Shown: one piece after another, positions 35,895 to 44,175 of the stretch
How positions within the stretch are numbered: the stretch's first letter is position 1
Layout of the letters: each line of letters begins with the position of its first letter
The notes under the pieces: generated by a model
Told to the model about the DNA's origin: nothing
Databases searched by the model: none
What the model saw: only the letters and a program-made list of their open reading frames with translations
Source: Streptomyces sp. AcH 505
GTDB taxonomy: Bacteria > Actinomycetota > Actinomycetes > Streptomycetales > Streptomycetaceae
Length of the DNA: 55,222 nt
NCBI RefSeq assembly: GCF_000818175.1
Contig: NZ_JTIY01000002.1
Location: 973,596 to 1,028,817 of the forward strand
Direction: 5' to 3'
Translations under genes and position numbers: made by a program

Positions 35895-37574
35895 TCACAC
35901 TGACCTGACTCGCCATCCAGCGAGCCCCCGGCAGCCCGGCCCGCCCCGGTCGGGGCGGGCCCCACACGTGTGCGCGCGGGCTGCCGGGGGCGCCGGGCGC
36001 CGGTCACCCCGGATTCCGGAGGAGAGCTCGGGGAAACCCGCGTCGGCACCAGCCGTGATCACCTCGTCGTCCAACCGCGGTGACGGATCATGGGCCCGGA
36101 CATAGACGGTGACTCGCGCCCCGTTGACACGCGTTGTTCCGTACGGGCGGAAGTGGCGCCGCAAGGTGCTTGTTTTCGCTTGCTCCTGCGGGTCGGTCGG
36201 CGGGTGCGCGCCGGCCGGGGCGCGGACCGCGACGATTCGGTCGAAGTCCAGCATGCGTGCCGCTATGGCTTGGGCGGGAAGCTCGACACCCCCAAGTGTG
36301 TTCGACGAAACGGGGTCCCGTGCCAGGGCCAGATCCGTCAGGAGGCGGGTGTCCTCGGGGTTGGCCGCGGTCCAGGCCCGGTACTGGGCCGAGAGATAGA
36401 GCAGCCCGTCGCCGGGACGGCCTTCCTTGCGTACGGTGGCGCCGATGGCGGTGACGTCGTTGCTCCGGCTCCGGGGCGTCCTCAGCGCAAGGCTCGTCGG
36501 GACGAGCGCGGTCAGTACGGCGACCGCGGAAAGTGCGGCGACCGGCGCGATCCACGCGTTGCGGGAAGACCGCCGCAGCCGGTGGACGTAATCCATGCCG
36601 GCGCCCAGCAGCAAGGCGATGCCGATGTTGCTGTAGAGCACATACCGGTCGACGAAAAGGGGCTTGACCAGCGAGGCGGTCAGTAGCAGAAGGCACGGAA
36701 GCACAACGATCGGCACAGCCAGCGCGGAAAGCCGCACGGGCCCCCTCATCCGCACGGGCGCCAGGGCACACACCACGCCCATGGCCGCCACGGCCAGGAA
36801 ACCGGGAAGCCGCACCGGTGCCTCGATCCAGGACAGCTGCCCCGACTGTCCCGCACTACGGATCGCCAGCGGCAACAGCCCGGCCACCACGCCCGCGGCA
36901 GTCACACTCCACGCCCTCAGCACCGGTCGTGGAACACGCGAGACGACCAGTGTGACGCCGTGTGCCACCAGGGCGAGAACCGCGAACTCGTGGAACAGGC
37001 AAGCCAACAGCATGGTGGAGCCGTAGACCGCCCACCGCCATCGGGCGCGCTGCGGGACGCTGACGACGAGCGCGTACGTGGCCCAGGTGACCAGGGCGCA
37101 GACCACGGCGTAGGAGCGGCCCTCCTGCGCGTACTTCTGTACCTGGGGGAGGAGCGGGAAAACCAGACCGGCCAGCAGTCCGGCGCGGGGTCCTGCCAGG
37201 CGTAGCCCCAGCAGCCCGACTCCGCCCGCCGCCGCGGCCATTGCCAGTACGGACGGCAGCCGCAACGTCAGCAGCCCGCCGCCGAAGAGACCGAAGATCT
37301 CATGCATCACGGCGTAGTGGAGGGCATGGACCAGATCAACATGCTGCGTGGTGAGCCATATCTGCGACAGTTCGCGGTGCGCGAGTTGGTAGGTGACGGA
37401 CTCGTCCCCCCACATGGTGTTCTTCCTGCGGACACCCCAGAGCCCCAGAGCGATGGTCAGCGACAAGGGCGCGATGACGACAACGGCTCTGGCTCGCCTG
37501 GGTGGTTGTCGACGGGCGGGTGCGGGAGGGGAAACCGTCCCGGCCCCGGCGGGGGCACGTTCAGCAAGGGACAT
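35895..37574 (-). CDS. GT39/PMT-like membrane glycosyltransferase
   Basis: A 559-residue multi-pass membrane protein of the GT-C (ArnT/PMT, GT39) type that uses lipid-linked sugars. After a basic Pro-rich N terminus the first helix leads to the catalytic loop NTMWGDESVTYQLAHRELSQIW with the DE motif. About ten hydrophobic segments follow. The soluble C-terminal part (420-505) is at GVELPAQAIAARMLDFDRIVAV. The last 50 or so residues (from SGIRGDRRPAPP) are low-complexity, with a nested terminator hairpin inside their coding sequence, so they may be read-through of a lost stop. Substrates are unknown. Confidence 0.78.
   Translation of the reverse strand: MSLAERAPAGAGTVSPPAPARRQPPRRARAVVVIAPLSLTIALGLWGVRRKNTMWGDESVTYQLAHRELSQIWLTTQHVDLVHALHYAVMHEIFGLFGGGLLTLRLPSVLAMAAAAGGVGLLGLRLAGPRAGLLAGLVFPLLPQVQKYAQEGRSYAVVCALVTWATYALVVSVPQRARWRWAVYGSTMLLACLFHEFAVLALVAHGVTLVVSRVPRPVLRAWSVTAAGVVAGLLPLAIRSAGQSGQLSWIEAPVRLPGFLAVAAMGVVCALAPVRMRGPVRLSALAVPIVVLPCLLLLTASLVKPLFVDRYVLYSNIGIALLLGAGMDYVHRLRRSSRNAWIAPVAALSAVAVLTALVPTSLALRTPRSRSNDVTAIGATVRKEGRPGDGLLYLSAQYRAWTAANPEDTRLLTDLALARDPVSSNTLGGVELPAQAIAARMLDFDRIVAVRAPAGAHPPTDPQEQAKTSTLRRHFRPYGTTRVNGARVTVYVRAHDPSPRLDDEVITAGADAGFPELSSGIRGDRRPAPPAARAHTCGARPDRGGPGCRGLAGWRVRSV
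35924..35991. terminator. nested double hairpin inside the 3' end of the GT39 gene
   Basis: The outer stem is 15 bp (35924-35938 with 35977-35991). An inner hairpin (35938-35947 with 35952-35961) is 10 bp with a GGTC loop. It lies 50 bases after the stop of the unknown protein (35874) and overlaps the coding sequence of the last residues of the convergent glycosyltransferase. It is read as a bidirectional terminator. Confidence 0.75.
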
Positions 37575-37632
37575 CGGCGGACAGGGCCTTTCAGCAGCGG
37601 CGAAGGATTCCGCCAGCGTGCCCGGACCGCGT

Positions 37633-37669
37633 TGACCGGACGCTGACCCAACCTGACCGGCCGGTCAGG
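37633..37669. promoter_or_regulatory. phased TGACC repeats and an 18-base palindrome before the response-regulator gene
   Basis: TGACC occurs at 37633, 37644 and 37654, with spacings of 11 and 10 bases (about one helical turn). The last copy is part of CCTGACCGGCCGGTCAGG, a perfect 18-base palindrome at 37652-37669. Direct repeats at 10-11 bases are what OmpR/PhoB-type regulators bind, and the next gene encodes one. Autoregulation, and possibly control of the divergent glycosyltransferase, is inferred. Confidence 0.5.
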
Positions 37670-37701
37670 AAGGCGCCCCGGCGTTGTGCAAGGCTCTCGG
37701 C

Positions 37702-38382
37702 ATGCGCATCCTGGTGGTCGAAGACGAGGTGGACCTTGCTCACACACTGCACACCGGTCTGACAGCGGAGGGCTACAGCGTCGATCTCGCCCATGACGGA
37801 CGGCAGGGGCTGTGGATGGCCAGGACCGGCGAATACGCCCTTGTCGTACTGGACTTGATGCTGCCCGGACTCAACGGCTACAAGGTCTGCGCCCAGTTGC
37901 GCCGGGAAGGCAACGCGACGCCCATCCTCGTACTCACCGCCAAGGACGGGGACTGGGACCAGGCAGAGGCGCTGGACACGGGGGCCGACGACTACCTGGC
38001 CAAACCCTTCTCCTACATGGTGCTCGTCGCACGGCTGCGGGCTCTGGTCAGACGAGCCGCCACGGTCGCCCCGCCCGTCCTTGCCGTGGGCGACCTGTCG
38101 TTGGATGTCGCCGGCCGCGTCTGCCACCGGGCCGGGGCCCGGGTAGTACTGACGCCGCGGGAGTTCGCCGTGCTGGAGCTGCTGGCCCGCCGGGCGGGCC
38201 AGGCGGTCTCCAAGTCGGATTTGCTCTATCACGCGTGGCCGGACGAAGCCCTGGATCCCAACCTGGTGGAGGCGCGCGTCAGCGCCCTCCGCAAGAAGGT
38301 GGACGCCGCGTTCGACCGGCAGTCCCTGCAGACCGTACGGGGGATCGGTTACCGACTGGTGGACGACCGTGAACGCGACTGA
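37702..38382 (+). CDS. OmpR-family response regulator
   Basis: A 226-residue DNA-binding response regulator. The receiver domain has MRILVVEDEVDLAHTL (acidic pocket), the phosphoacceptor Asp51 in YALVVLDLMLPGLNGY, and the Lys/Thr positions in ILVLTAKDGDWDQ and DYLAKPFSYMVLVARLRAL. From about residue 130 comes the winged-helix Trans_reg_C domain (TPREFAVLELLARRAGQAVSKSDLLYHAWPDEALDPNLVEARVSALRKK). ATG 37702 is chosen; a TTG at 37684 is in frame but unlikely. Its stop overlaps the kinase start by 14 bases, so the pair is co-translated. Confidence 0.92.
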   Translation: MRILVVEDEVDLAHTLHTGLTAEGYSVDLAHDGRQGLWMARTGEYALVVLDLMLPGLNGYKVCAQLRREGNATPILVLTAKDGDWDQAEALDTGADDYLAKPFSYMVLVARLRALVRRAATVAPPVLAVGDLSLDVAGRVCHRAGARVVLTPREFAVLELLARRAGQAVSKSDLLYHAWPDEALDPNLVEARVSALRKKVDAAFDRQSLQTVRGIGYRLVDDRERD

Positions 38383-39841
38383 GCCGCGACGCCGCTGGTG
38401 GCCGCGTTCGGTGCGGTCCCGCACGGCGTTGGCCGTCGCCTCGACCGCCGCCGTCATCCTGGTCGGCATCGGCTGGTGGGTGCACGGCGACGTCTACCAC
38501 AGGGGCACGCAGATCACCGAAGAACAAGCCCGGTCCCAGCTCTGGGCTCTCTGCGAGCAGCTGGAACAGGGTGTGATTCCCGTCTCCATAAATACCGTGC
38601 CGTTCGAGGTCGTCGCCTCCGGCCGACGCACCGCTGTCGCTTCCGGCGGGGCTCTGCGTGACGCCTACCCGGACACCCATCACGTGATGCCCGCCCCGCC
38701 GACCGGGGAGGCCGCGCTGTACCCGCCCGACACCGTCCGCATACCTGTGAACCGCAACTACAACCCGAGGGACAAATTTGATATGCCCGGCGGGACCCAG
38801 CAGGTCATGACCGCCGATATCGTGCCCGGACAACTCAGCGGCGAAGAAAGAGCCGCTCTGGGCGTCGCCGCCGACGCCAACCTGCGGGTCTATGTGGTGG
38901 TGCTCCCGCACACAGCCAAGGAAATCACCGAGGTCACCGATCGCGTGCTGTTGCGGGCCGGGCTCGTCGGCCTCGTACTGATCGGCGCCGTCGCCTACTT
39001 CGCCGTCCGGATCGCGCTGCGACCGGTCGAAGCCATCCGCGTCCTCACCGCGTCGGTCACCGCGACCGACCCCCGTGAACGCGTCACCGTCCCCGCCACG
39101 GGACACGAGATCACCGCCCTGGCCACCACCATCAACACCACCCTCGAACGCCTCGACAACGCCGCCGCCCAGCAACGCCGCTTCGTCGCGGACGCCGCCC
39201 ACGAACTACGCAGCCCCCTCACCACACTGCTGGCCAGCCTGGAGGTCGCGCTCGCCTACCCGGAACGCACCGACTGGCCCGCGGCGGCCGGCACCGCCGC
39301 ACGACAGACCCGCCGCCTCCAAGCACTCGCCGAAGACCTGCTGCTCCTCGCCCGCCTCGACACCCGTACCACCACAGCCAGCCCCGAAACCGTCGACCTG
39401 ACAGCCCTCGCCTTCCGGCTGACCGAGCATTACCCCCTCACCGAAAGACCGTTGACCCTCACCTGCGACAGCACCGCCCCCGCCCACGCACTCGGAACCC
39501 TCGACGAGTACGAACGGCTGCTGCGCAACCTCATCGACAACGCCGCCCGTCACGCCGCACACCGCATCCAGCTGACCATCCGAAACCAGGACGACTCGGT
39601 GGTCCTCACGGTGCACGACGACGGACCGGGCGTACCCCCCGAAGACGCCGAGCGCGTCTTCGAGCGCTTCGTCCGGCTCGACGACGCCCGCTCCCGCGAC
39701 CACGGCGGCACCGGTCTGGGCCTCGCCATCGCCCGCGACCTGGCCCACCGTCACGGAGGCACCCTCGTCCTCACCCCCCGGACCCTCGGAGCCTGCTTCG
39801 AGCTACGCCTTCCCCGAGCCTCCAGCCCGGCCGGGAAGTGA
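38369..39841 (+). CDS. HAMP-domain sensor histidine kinase
   Basis: A 490-residue membrane kinase. The first helix (TALAVASTAAVILVGIGWWV, about 20-40) and the second (LLRAGLVGLVLIGAVAYFAVRIAL, about 195-215) bracket a sensor domain of about 150 residues. The HAMP linker follows (PVEAIRVLTASVTATDPRERV), then HisKA with His278 in DAAHELRSPLTTLLASLEVAL. The catalytic ATPase domain has an N box NLIDNAARHAA, a G1 box DDGPGVPPEDAERVFERFVRL and GGTGLGLAIARDLAHRHGG. It starts with GTG inside the response-regulator gene. The signal is unknown; the sensor domain has no recognised fold. Confidence 0.92.
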   Translation: MNATEPRRRWWPRSVRSRTALAVASTAAVILVGIGWWVHGDVYHRGTQITEEQARSQLWALCEQLEQGVIPVSINTVPFEVVASGRRTAVASGGALRDAYPDTHHVMPAPPTGEAALYPPDTVRIPVNRNYNPRDKFDMPGGTQQVMTADIVPGQLSGEERAALGVAADANLRVYVVVLPHTAKEITEVTDRVLLRAGLVGLVLIGAVAYFAVRIALRPVEAIRVLTASVTATDPRERVTVPATGHEITALATTINTTLERLDNAAAQQRRFVADAAHELRSPLTTLLASLEVALAYPERTDWPAAAGTAARQTRRLQALAEDLLLLARLDTRTTTASPETVDLTALAFRLTEHYPLTERPLTLTCDSTAPAHALGTLDEYERLLRNLIDNAARHAAHRIQLTIRNQDDSVVLTVHDDGPGVPPEDAERVFERFVRLDDARSRDHGGTGLGLAIARDLAHRHGGTLVLTPRTLGACFELRLPRASSPAGK

Positions 39842-39923
39842 CACGCCTCTCGCTCTCACATCCGCGGGCTCGGCCACGGACGACGAGCTGACGCTCACAT
39901 GGTGAGATCGGCGTCCCGCCAAC

Positions 39924-39952
39924 TTGACGCCCAGACGGGCAGGTATGAGGAT
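39924..39952 (+). promoter_or_regulatory. candidate promoter of the acetolactate synthase leader transcript
   Basis: TTGACG (39924-39929) and GAGGAT (39947-39952) are separated by 17 bases, a fair sigma-70-type match for Streptomyces. Transcription would start about 7-9 bases further on, at or next to the ATG of the leader peptide at 39960. The leader transcript may therefore be leaderless. Confidence 0.45.
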
Positions 39953-39959
39953 CCAGACC

Positions 39960-39989
39960 ATGCGCACCCGCATTCTCGTACTTGGATAG
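39960..39989 (+). CDS. branched-chain amino-acid leader peptide (9 residues)
   Basis: The reading ATG CGC ACC CGC ATT CTC GTA CTT encodes MRTRILVLG and then TAG. Four of nine residues are Ile, Leu, Val, Leu, the amino acids made by the downstream pathway. Three of these four codons (ATT, GTA, CTT) are rare in Streptomyces, so the run should be a good pausing site when charged tRNA is short. Ile/Leu/Val-rich leader peptides before acetolactate synthase genes are known in actinobacteria. It is followed by a hairpin pair and a terminator with a U-tract, as attenuation requires. Confidence 0.72.
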   Translation: MRTRILVLG

Positions 39990-40075
39990 CGCGTCGGCCG
40001 AAGCCGGGACCTTTTGAACTACGGTCACCGCCCGACGCGCTCCCCTCGGTCGCCCACCGGCACGAGGGGTTTTTT
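39988..40075 (+). promoter_or_regulatory. transcription attenuator upstream of ilvB
   Basis: Two structures are seen. AGCGCGTCGG (39988-39997) can pair with CCGACGCGCT (40032-40041). Directly after it, CCCCTCG (40042-40048) pairs with CGAGGGG (40063-40069), followed by six T at 40070-40075, a true intrinsic terminator with U-tract, which is unusual here. The left arm of the first hairpin starts at the leader stop codon, so a ribosome stalled on Ile/Leu/Val codons would cover it. The exact competing fold that prevents termination is not resolved by eye. Confidence 0.7.
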
Positions 40076-40164
40076 GTTGCCGCCCGCGACCACAGCGTTT
40101 CGCGGCAGCCACGCGCCGGTACCGCGTCCCCCTACGCCCTCCGCAGTGAACAGAGAGAATGCCG

Positions 40165-42057
40165 ATGACCGAGCAGGCCTTTGAACCTCGGCTCCCGCAG
40201 CCTTACCTGCGCGACACACCGCAGCAGACCGCCAACACCACGTCCACCGCGTCAACCGCGTCTTCGGGCGAGCGCGTCACGGGCGCGCAGTCGCTGATCC
40301 GCTCGTTGGAAGAATGCGGTGCGGAAGTCCTTTTCGGGATCCCGGGCGGGGCGATCCTGCCCGCCTACGATCCTCTGCTGGACTCCCGGCGCCTGCGACA
40401 CATCCTGGTCCGCCACGAGCAGGGCGCGGGCCATGCCGCGACCGGCTACGCGCAGGCCACCGGCAGGGTCGGGGTGTGCATCGTCACGTCCGGGCCGGGC
40501 GCCACCAACCTGGTCACCCCGCTGCTCGACGCCTACATGGACTCCGTGCCCTTGGTCGCGATCACCGGCCAGGTGCCCACCCAGCTCATCGGTACGGACG
40601 CCTTCCAGGAGGCGGACATCGTCGGCATCACGATGCCGATCACCAAACACAGCTATCTCGTGACCGATCCGGCCGACATCGCACGGGTCGTCTCCGAGGC
40701 GTTCCAACTCGCCTCCACCGGGCGGCCCGGCCCGGTCCTGGTGGACATCGCCAAGGACGCTCTCCAGGCGGACACCGTGTTCGCCGTGCCACCGCTCGCC
40801 CCCGACGCCCCGCCGGTGTCGCGTGCCCACGGGAAGCAGATCCGGGAAGCAGCGCGGTTGATCACCCGGTCCGAGCGTCCGGTGCTGTACGTCGGTGGCG
40901 GCGTCCTCAAGGCCGGCGCCACCGCCGAACTGAGGGAACTCGCCGAGCTGACCGGTGCCCCCGTCACCACCACACTGATGGCGCTGGGCGCGTTCCCCGG
41001 CAGTCACCGCCAGCACGTGGGAATGCCCGGCATGCACGGATCGGTCACGGCCGTCGCCGCACTGCAGAAAGCCGACCTGATCGTGGCCCTGGGAGCACGC
41101 TTCGACGACCGGGTCACCGGCAGGGTGGACACGTTCGCCCCGCACGCCAAGGTCGTGCACGTCGACATCGACCCCGCCGAGATCGGCAAGAATCGCCGTG
41201 TCGATGTGTCCGTCGTCAGCGACGCCCGCACCGCCATCGACGATCTGGCCCGCACCATCCGCCCTCTGCTCGCGGAAGGCCAGGCCGACGCCGGTGCGAA
41301 GTCCGGCTACGCCGCCTGGTGGCAGGAGCTGGACCGCTGGCGCGCGTCCTACCCGATCGCCTACGACCGCCCTGCCGACAACAGCCTCTCCCCGCAGCAG
41401 GTCATCGAGCGCATCGGTCAGCTTGCCCCTGCGAACACGGTCTTCACCTCGGGAGTCGGCCAGCACCAGATGTGGGCCGCGCAATTCCTCCCCCACGAAG
41501 AGCCCGGCACCTGGCTGAACTCAGGGGGCGCCGGAACCATGGGCTACGCCGTCCCCGCCGCCATGGGCGCCAAGGTCGCACAGCCCGACAGCACCGTCTG
41601 GGCCATCGACGGGGACGGATGCTTCCAGATGACCAATCAGGAACTCGCCACCTGCGCCCTCAACAACATTCCGATCAAGGTCGCCGTCATCAACAACGGT
41701 GCCCTCGGCATGGTCCGTCAGCAACAGAACATGCTCTACAACCAGCGCTACTCGGCCTCCACCCTGCACTCGGCCCCCGACAGCGAACGCTCCCACACGG
41801 CACCTGCCGGCACACGCACCCCCGACTTCGTCAAACTCGCCGAAGCCCTGGGCTGCGCCGCACTGCGCTGCGAGGCCGCCGACGACCTGGACGACGCCAT
41901 CCAGACAGCCAACGCCATCACTGACCGGCCCGTCGTCATCGACTTCATCGTCGAGGAAGACGCCATGGTCTGGCCCATGATCCCGGCCGGTGCCTCCAAC
42001 GACGCCATCATGACCGCACTCGACCTGCGCCCCGACTTCGGTCAATTCGACGACTAG
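40165..42057 (+). CDS. ilvB: acetolactate synthase, large subunit
   Basis: A thiamine-diphosphate enzyme that joins two pyruvates (valine, leucine) or pyruvate and 2-oxobutyrate (isoleucine). The 630-residue protein has a disordered N terminus to about 35, then [15 protein letters not shown] [38 protein letters not shown] carries the cofactor-activating Glu, and [23 protein letters not shown] follows. The ThDP/Mg motif is [35 protein letters not shown] 40165 is better spaced from AGAGAG than the in-frame ATG 40159. The gene has an ilv-type attenuator but no ilvN or ilvC follows; the next gene is on the other strand. It may share a regulatory subunit from another locus, or work alone. Confidence 0.93.
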   Translation: MTEQAFEPRLPQPYLRDTPQQTANTTSTASTASSGERVTGAQSLIRSLEECGAEVLFGIPGGAILPAYDPLLDSRRLRHILVRHEQGAGHAATGYAQATGRVGVCIVTSGPGATNLVTPLLDAYMDSVPLVAITGQVPTQLIGTDAFQEADIVGITMPITKHSYLVTDPADIARVVSEAFQLASTGRPGPVLVDIAKDALQADTVFAVPPLAPDAPPVSRAHGKQIREAARLITRSERPVLYVGGGVLKAGATAELRELAELTGAPVTTTLMALGAFPGSHRQHVGMPGMHGSVTAVAALQKADLIVALGARFDDRVTGRVDTFAPHAKVVHVDIDPAEIGKNRRVDVSVVSDARTAIDDLARTIRPLLAEGQADAGAKSGYAAWWQELDRWRASYPIAYDRPADNSLSPQQVIERIGQLAPANTVFTSGVGQHQMWAAQFLPHEEPGTWLNSGGAGTMGYAVPAAMGAKVAQPDSTVWAIDGDGCFQMTNQELATCALNNIPIKVAVINNGALGMVRQQQNMLYNQRYSASTLHSAPDSERSHTAPAGTRTPDFVKLAEALGCAALRCEAADDLDDAIQTANAITDRPVVIDFIVEEDAMVWPMIPAGASNDAIMTALDLRPDFGQFDD

Positions 42058-42082
42058 TGGCACAGCGGATCGGGATCAACGA

Positions 42083-42117
42083 GCCGCCACCGGAACAAGC
42101 TTCTCCCGGTTGGCGGC
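42083..42117 (+). terminator. terminator hairpin after ilvB
   Basis: GCCGCC plus CCGG at 42083-42093 pair with CCGG and GGCGGC at 42106-42117, around small bulges (A against TT) and a 12-base loop. It lies 26 bases after the ilvB stop, and no ilvN follows. Confidence 0.6.
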
Positions 42118-42152
42118 CCGGTCCGCCCGCTCCCGCAGGAGCCCCCGCTCCG

Positions 42153-42929
42153 CTACCGCCCCCGGGCCTGTTCCAGGTTCGACCGGTGGGGGCCGGAGAG
42201 CCAGTCCGCATGCGGTCCCAGCCGCGCGTCGACCGGCTCCACCCCGCGCCGGAGCGTGTCGATGTAGGCATGGTCGGCAGCGAGGCGGGCCGCCACCTCG
42301 GGACCTTCGGCCACGGAACCGTGGCCGGGGATCACGACGTCGACGTGCCGGGCGGTCTCATCCAGCCGGTCGAGCGCTGCCTCGTAGGCTCCTACCTGAT
42401 CGTCCTGGCGCATGTCGAGGAGCGGGATCAGGACGTCGGAGAGCATGTCGCCGGCGACCAGGACGCCACGGTCCGCGAGGAGGACCGCGGCGTGGCCGAC
42501 GGCGTGCGCCCGATGCTCGATGATCTCGCCCGGCACCGGTCCGCCGTCCTCGGGCAGCGGGGTGACCAGCGCGACAAGGTCCAGAGGGACGCCGGACGCG
42601 CTCTCCGCCGCCATCGCCTGCGCCCGCTCCCGGGCTTGAGAGGCGAGGTGGCTGGTCGCGGCGGTGGCGTAGCGCGGCACGTCGCCGAACCGGGGGTGCC
42701 AGAGCAGATGGTCCCAGTGGGGATGCGTGGAGAACCCGGCGACCACCGGAATACCGAGCCGGTCCACGTCGTCGGCGAGCCGGCTCAACTCGGAGCCGTT
42801 GATGCCGGGATCGATCAGGATCAGCCCGTCCTCCCCGCGCACCACGACGGAATTGCTCCAGACCCACTCGCTCTGCCGGACCCAGACACCGTCGGCCACC
42901 TGCTTCAGCTCGCCCACCGCTACTCCCAT
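42153..42929 (-). CDS. metallo-beta-lactamase-fold hydrolase
   Basis: A 258-residue MBL-fold enzyme. The Zn-binding motif is STHPHWDHLLWHP (HxHxDH), with further ligands expected at AHAVGHAAVLL, LLADRGVLVAGDMLSD and VVIPGHGSVAEG. There is no signal peptide, so it should be cytoplasmic. The family includes glyoxalase II-like thioesterases, lactonases and beta-lactamases; the sequence does not settle which, and a resistance role is not indicated. It converges on ilvB and ends 95 bases after it. Confidence 0.85.
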   Translation of the reverse strand: MGVAVGELKQVADGVWVRQSEWVWSNSVVVRGEDGLILIDPGINGSELSRLADDVDRLGIPVVAGFSTHPHWDHLLWHPRFGDVPRYATAATSHLASQARERAQAMAAESASGVPLDLVALVTPLPEDGGPVPGEIIEHRAHAVGHAAVLLADRGVLVAGDMLSDVLIPLLDMRQDDQVGAYEAALDRLDETARHVDVVIPGHGSVAEGPEVAARLAADHAYIDTLRRGVEPVDARLGPHADWLSGPHRSNLEQARGR

Positions 42930-43133
42930 CGTTCGGTTACAGCGCTGAGACCGCGCTCCGCACGCAAACTCATCGCTTTGAGCGCCCGGGGACGCGATGT
43001 CAGGACAAAGGCCGTGTCGCCGCCATCATCCACCGATCAGCCGTTCAAAGGGCGAGTTGGCCCGTCCGCACGGGAACCGCGGCACAGCCCTTGACGCTCA
43101 CGGACCTGCGGTGTCAGCATCACGCCAATCAAT

Positions 43134-43145
43134 GTTTGCGTAAAC
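43134..43145. promoter_or_regulatory. LacI-type operator O1 of the sugar-uptake operon
   Basis: GTTTGCGTAAAC (reverse complement GTTTACGCAAAC) lies about 100 bases before the first permease start. It shares its core with the sites at 43177 and 48011. A LacI gene in this operon (46811) is the probable binder. Confidence 0.6.
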
Positions 43146-43176
43146 GTCACCGCGTGCCACGTTGTTGCGGCACCTC

Positions 43177-43192
43177 ATGGTTGCGCAACCAT
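43177..43192. promoter_or_regulatory. LacI-type operator O2 of the sugar-uptake operon
   Basis: ATGGTTGCGCAACCAT is a perfect 16-base palindrome, 56 bases before the first permease start and 32 bases downstream of O1 (about three helical turns). Two spaced operators would allow a LacI dimer pair to bind cooperatively. Confidence 0.65.
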
Positions 43193-43247
43193 CCACCCTG
43201 CGGCCCGACCGCGGCGGGGTCAGAACAACGACGTCAGGGGATGGGTC

Positions 43248-44171
43248 ATGGCTGTCATTTCGCCCCCGCCGGCGGCCGGTCGTGCCGCTCCGCCGCGCAG
43301 GCGCAGCGGCGGGCGGCGATGGGTCGGCTGGGGCTTCGTCGCCCCGTTCCTGGTCGTCTTCGCGCTGGTCTTCCTGGCGCCGATCGCCTACTCGGTCTAC
43401 CTGAGCCTGTTCCGGGAGCAGTTGATCGGCGGCAACCACTTCGTCGGCATCGACAACTACCGCCAGGCGTTCCAGGACCACGAGTTCTGGTCCGGCATCA
43501 CCCGGGTCGGCCTGTTCCTCGTGATCCAGGTACCGATCATGCTGGGCATCGCGCTGTTGGTGGCGCTCGCGCTGGACAGCGGGCGGCTCTACGGGCGGAA
43601 CTTCTTCCGGATCTCGATCTTCCTGCCCTATGCGGTACCGGCGGTCGTGGCCACCCTCATGTGGGGGTTCATGTACGGCAAGCAGTTCGGCCTCGTGGCG
43701 AACATCAACGATCACTTCGATGTCACGCTGCCGGACCCGCTCTCCCCGGACCTGATTCTCGCCAGCATCGGCAACATCGTCACCTGGGAGTTCGTCGGGT
43801 ACAACATGCTGATCTTCTACGCGGCCCTGCGGGTGATCCCGCAGTCCCTCTACGAGGCCGCCGCGATCGACGGCGCGGGGCAGTGGCGCATCGTAGGCGC
43901 CATCAAGCTCCCGGCGATCCGAGGCGCTCTGGTCATCGCCACGATCTTCTCCGTCATCGGCAGCTTCCAGTTGTTCAACGAGCCCAGCATCCTCAAGTCC
44001 CTCGCGCCCAACGCCATCACGACCTACTTCACGCCCAACCTCTACACCTACTCGCTCTCGTTCTCCGGCCAGCAGCACAACTACGCCGCAACGGTCGCCA
44101 TCGTCATGGGGATTGTCACAATGATCGTCGCCTACATCGTGCAGCTCCGCGGCATGCGCAAGGAGGTGTGA
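43248..44171 (+). CDS. carbohydrate ABC transporter permease (MalF-like)
   Basis: A 307-residue inner-membrane permease with six helices. It has the sugar-permease family signature: FVAPFLVVFALVFLAPIAYSVYLSLF at the N terminus, LPYAVPAVVATLMWGFMYG, and the EAA loop YEAAAIDGAGQWRIVGAIKLPAIRGAL that docks the ATPase. It pairs with the second permease 4 bases after its stop. The ATG at 43248 has GGGGATGG upstream. No ATPase gene is in the operon; Streptomyces use a shared one (MsiK) for many such importers. Confidence 0.92.
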   Translation: MAVISPPPAAGRAAPPRRRSGGRRWVGWGFVAPFLVVFALVFLAPIAYSVYLSLFREQLIGGNHFVGIDNYRQAFQDHEFWSGITRVGLFLVIQVPIMLGIALLVALALDSGRLYGRNFFRISIFLPYAVPAVVATLMWGFMYGKQFGLVANINDHFDVTLPDPLSPDLILASIGNIVTWEFVGYNMLIFYAALRVIPQSLYEAAAIDGAGQWRIVGAIKLPAIRGALVIATIFSVIGSFQLFNEPSILKSLAPNAITTYFTPNLYTYSLSFSGQQHNYAATVAIVMGIVTMIVAYIVQLRGMRKEV

Positions 44172-44175
44172 ACCC

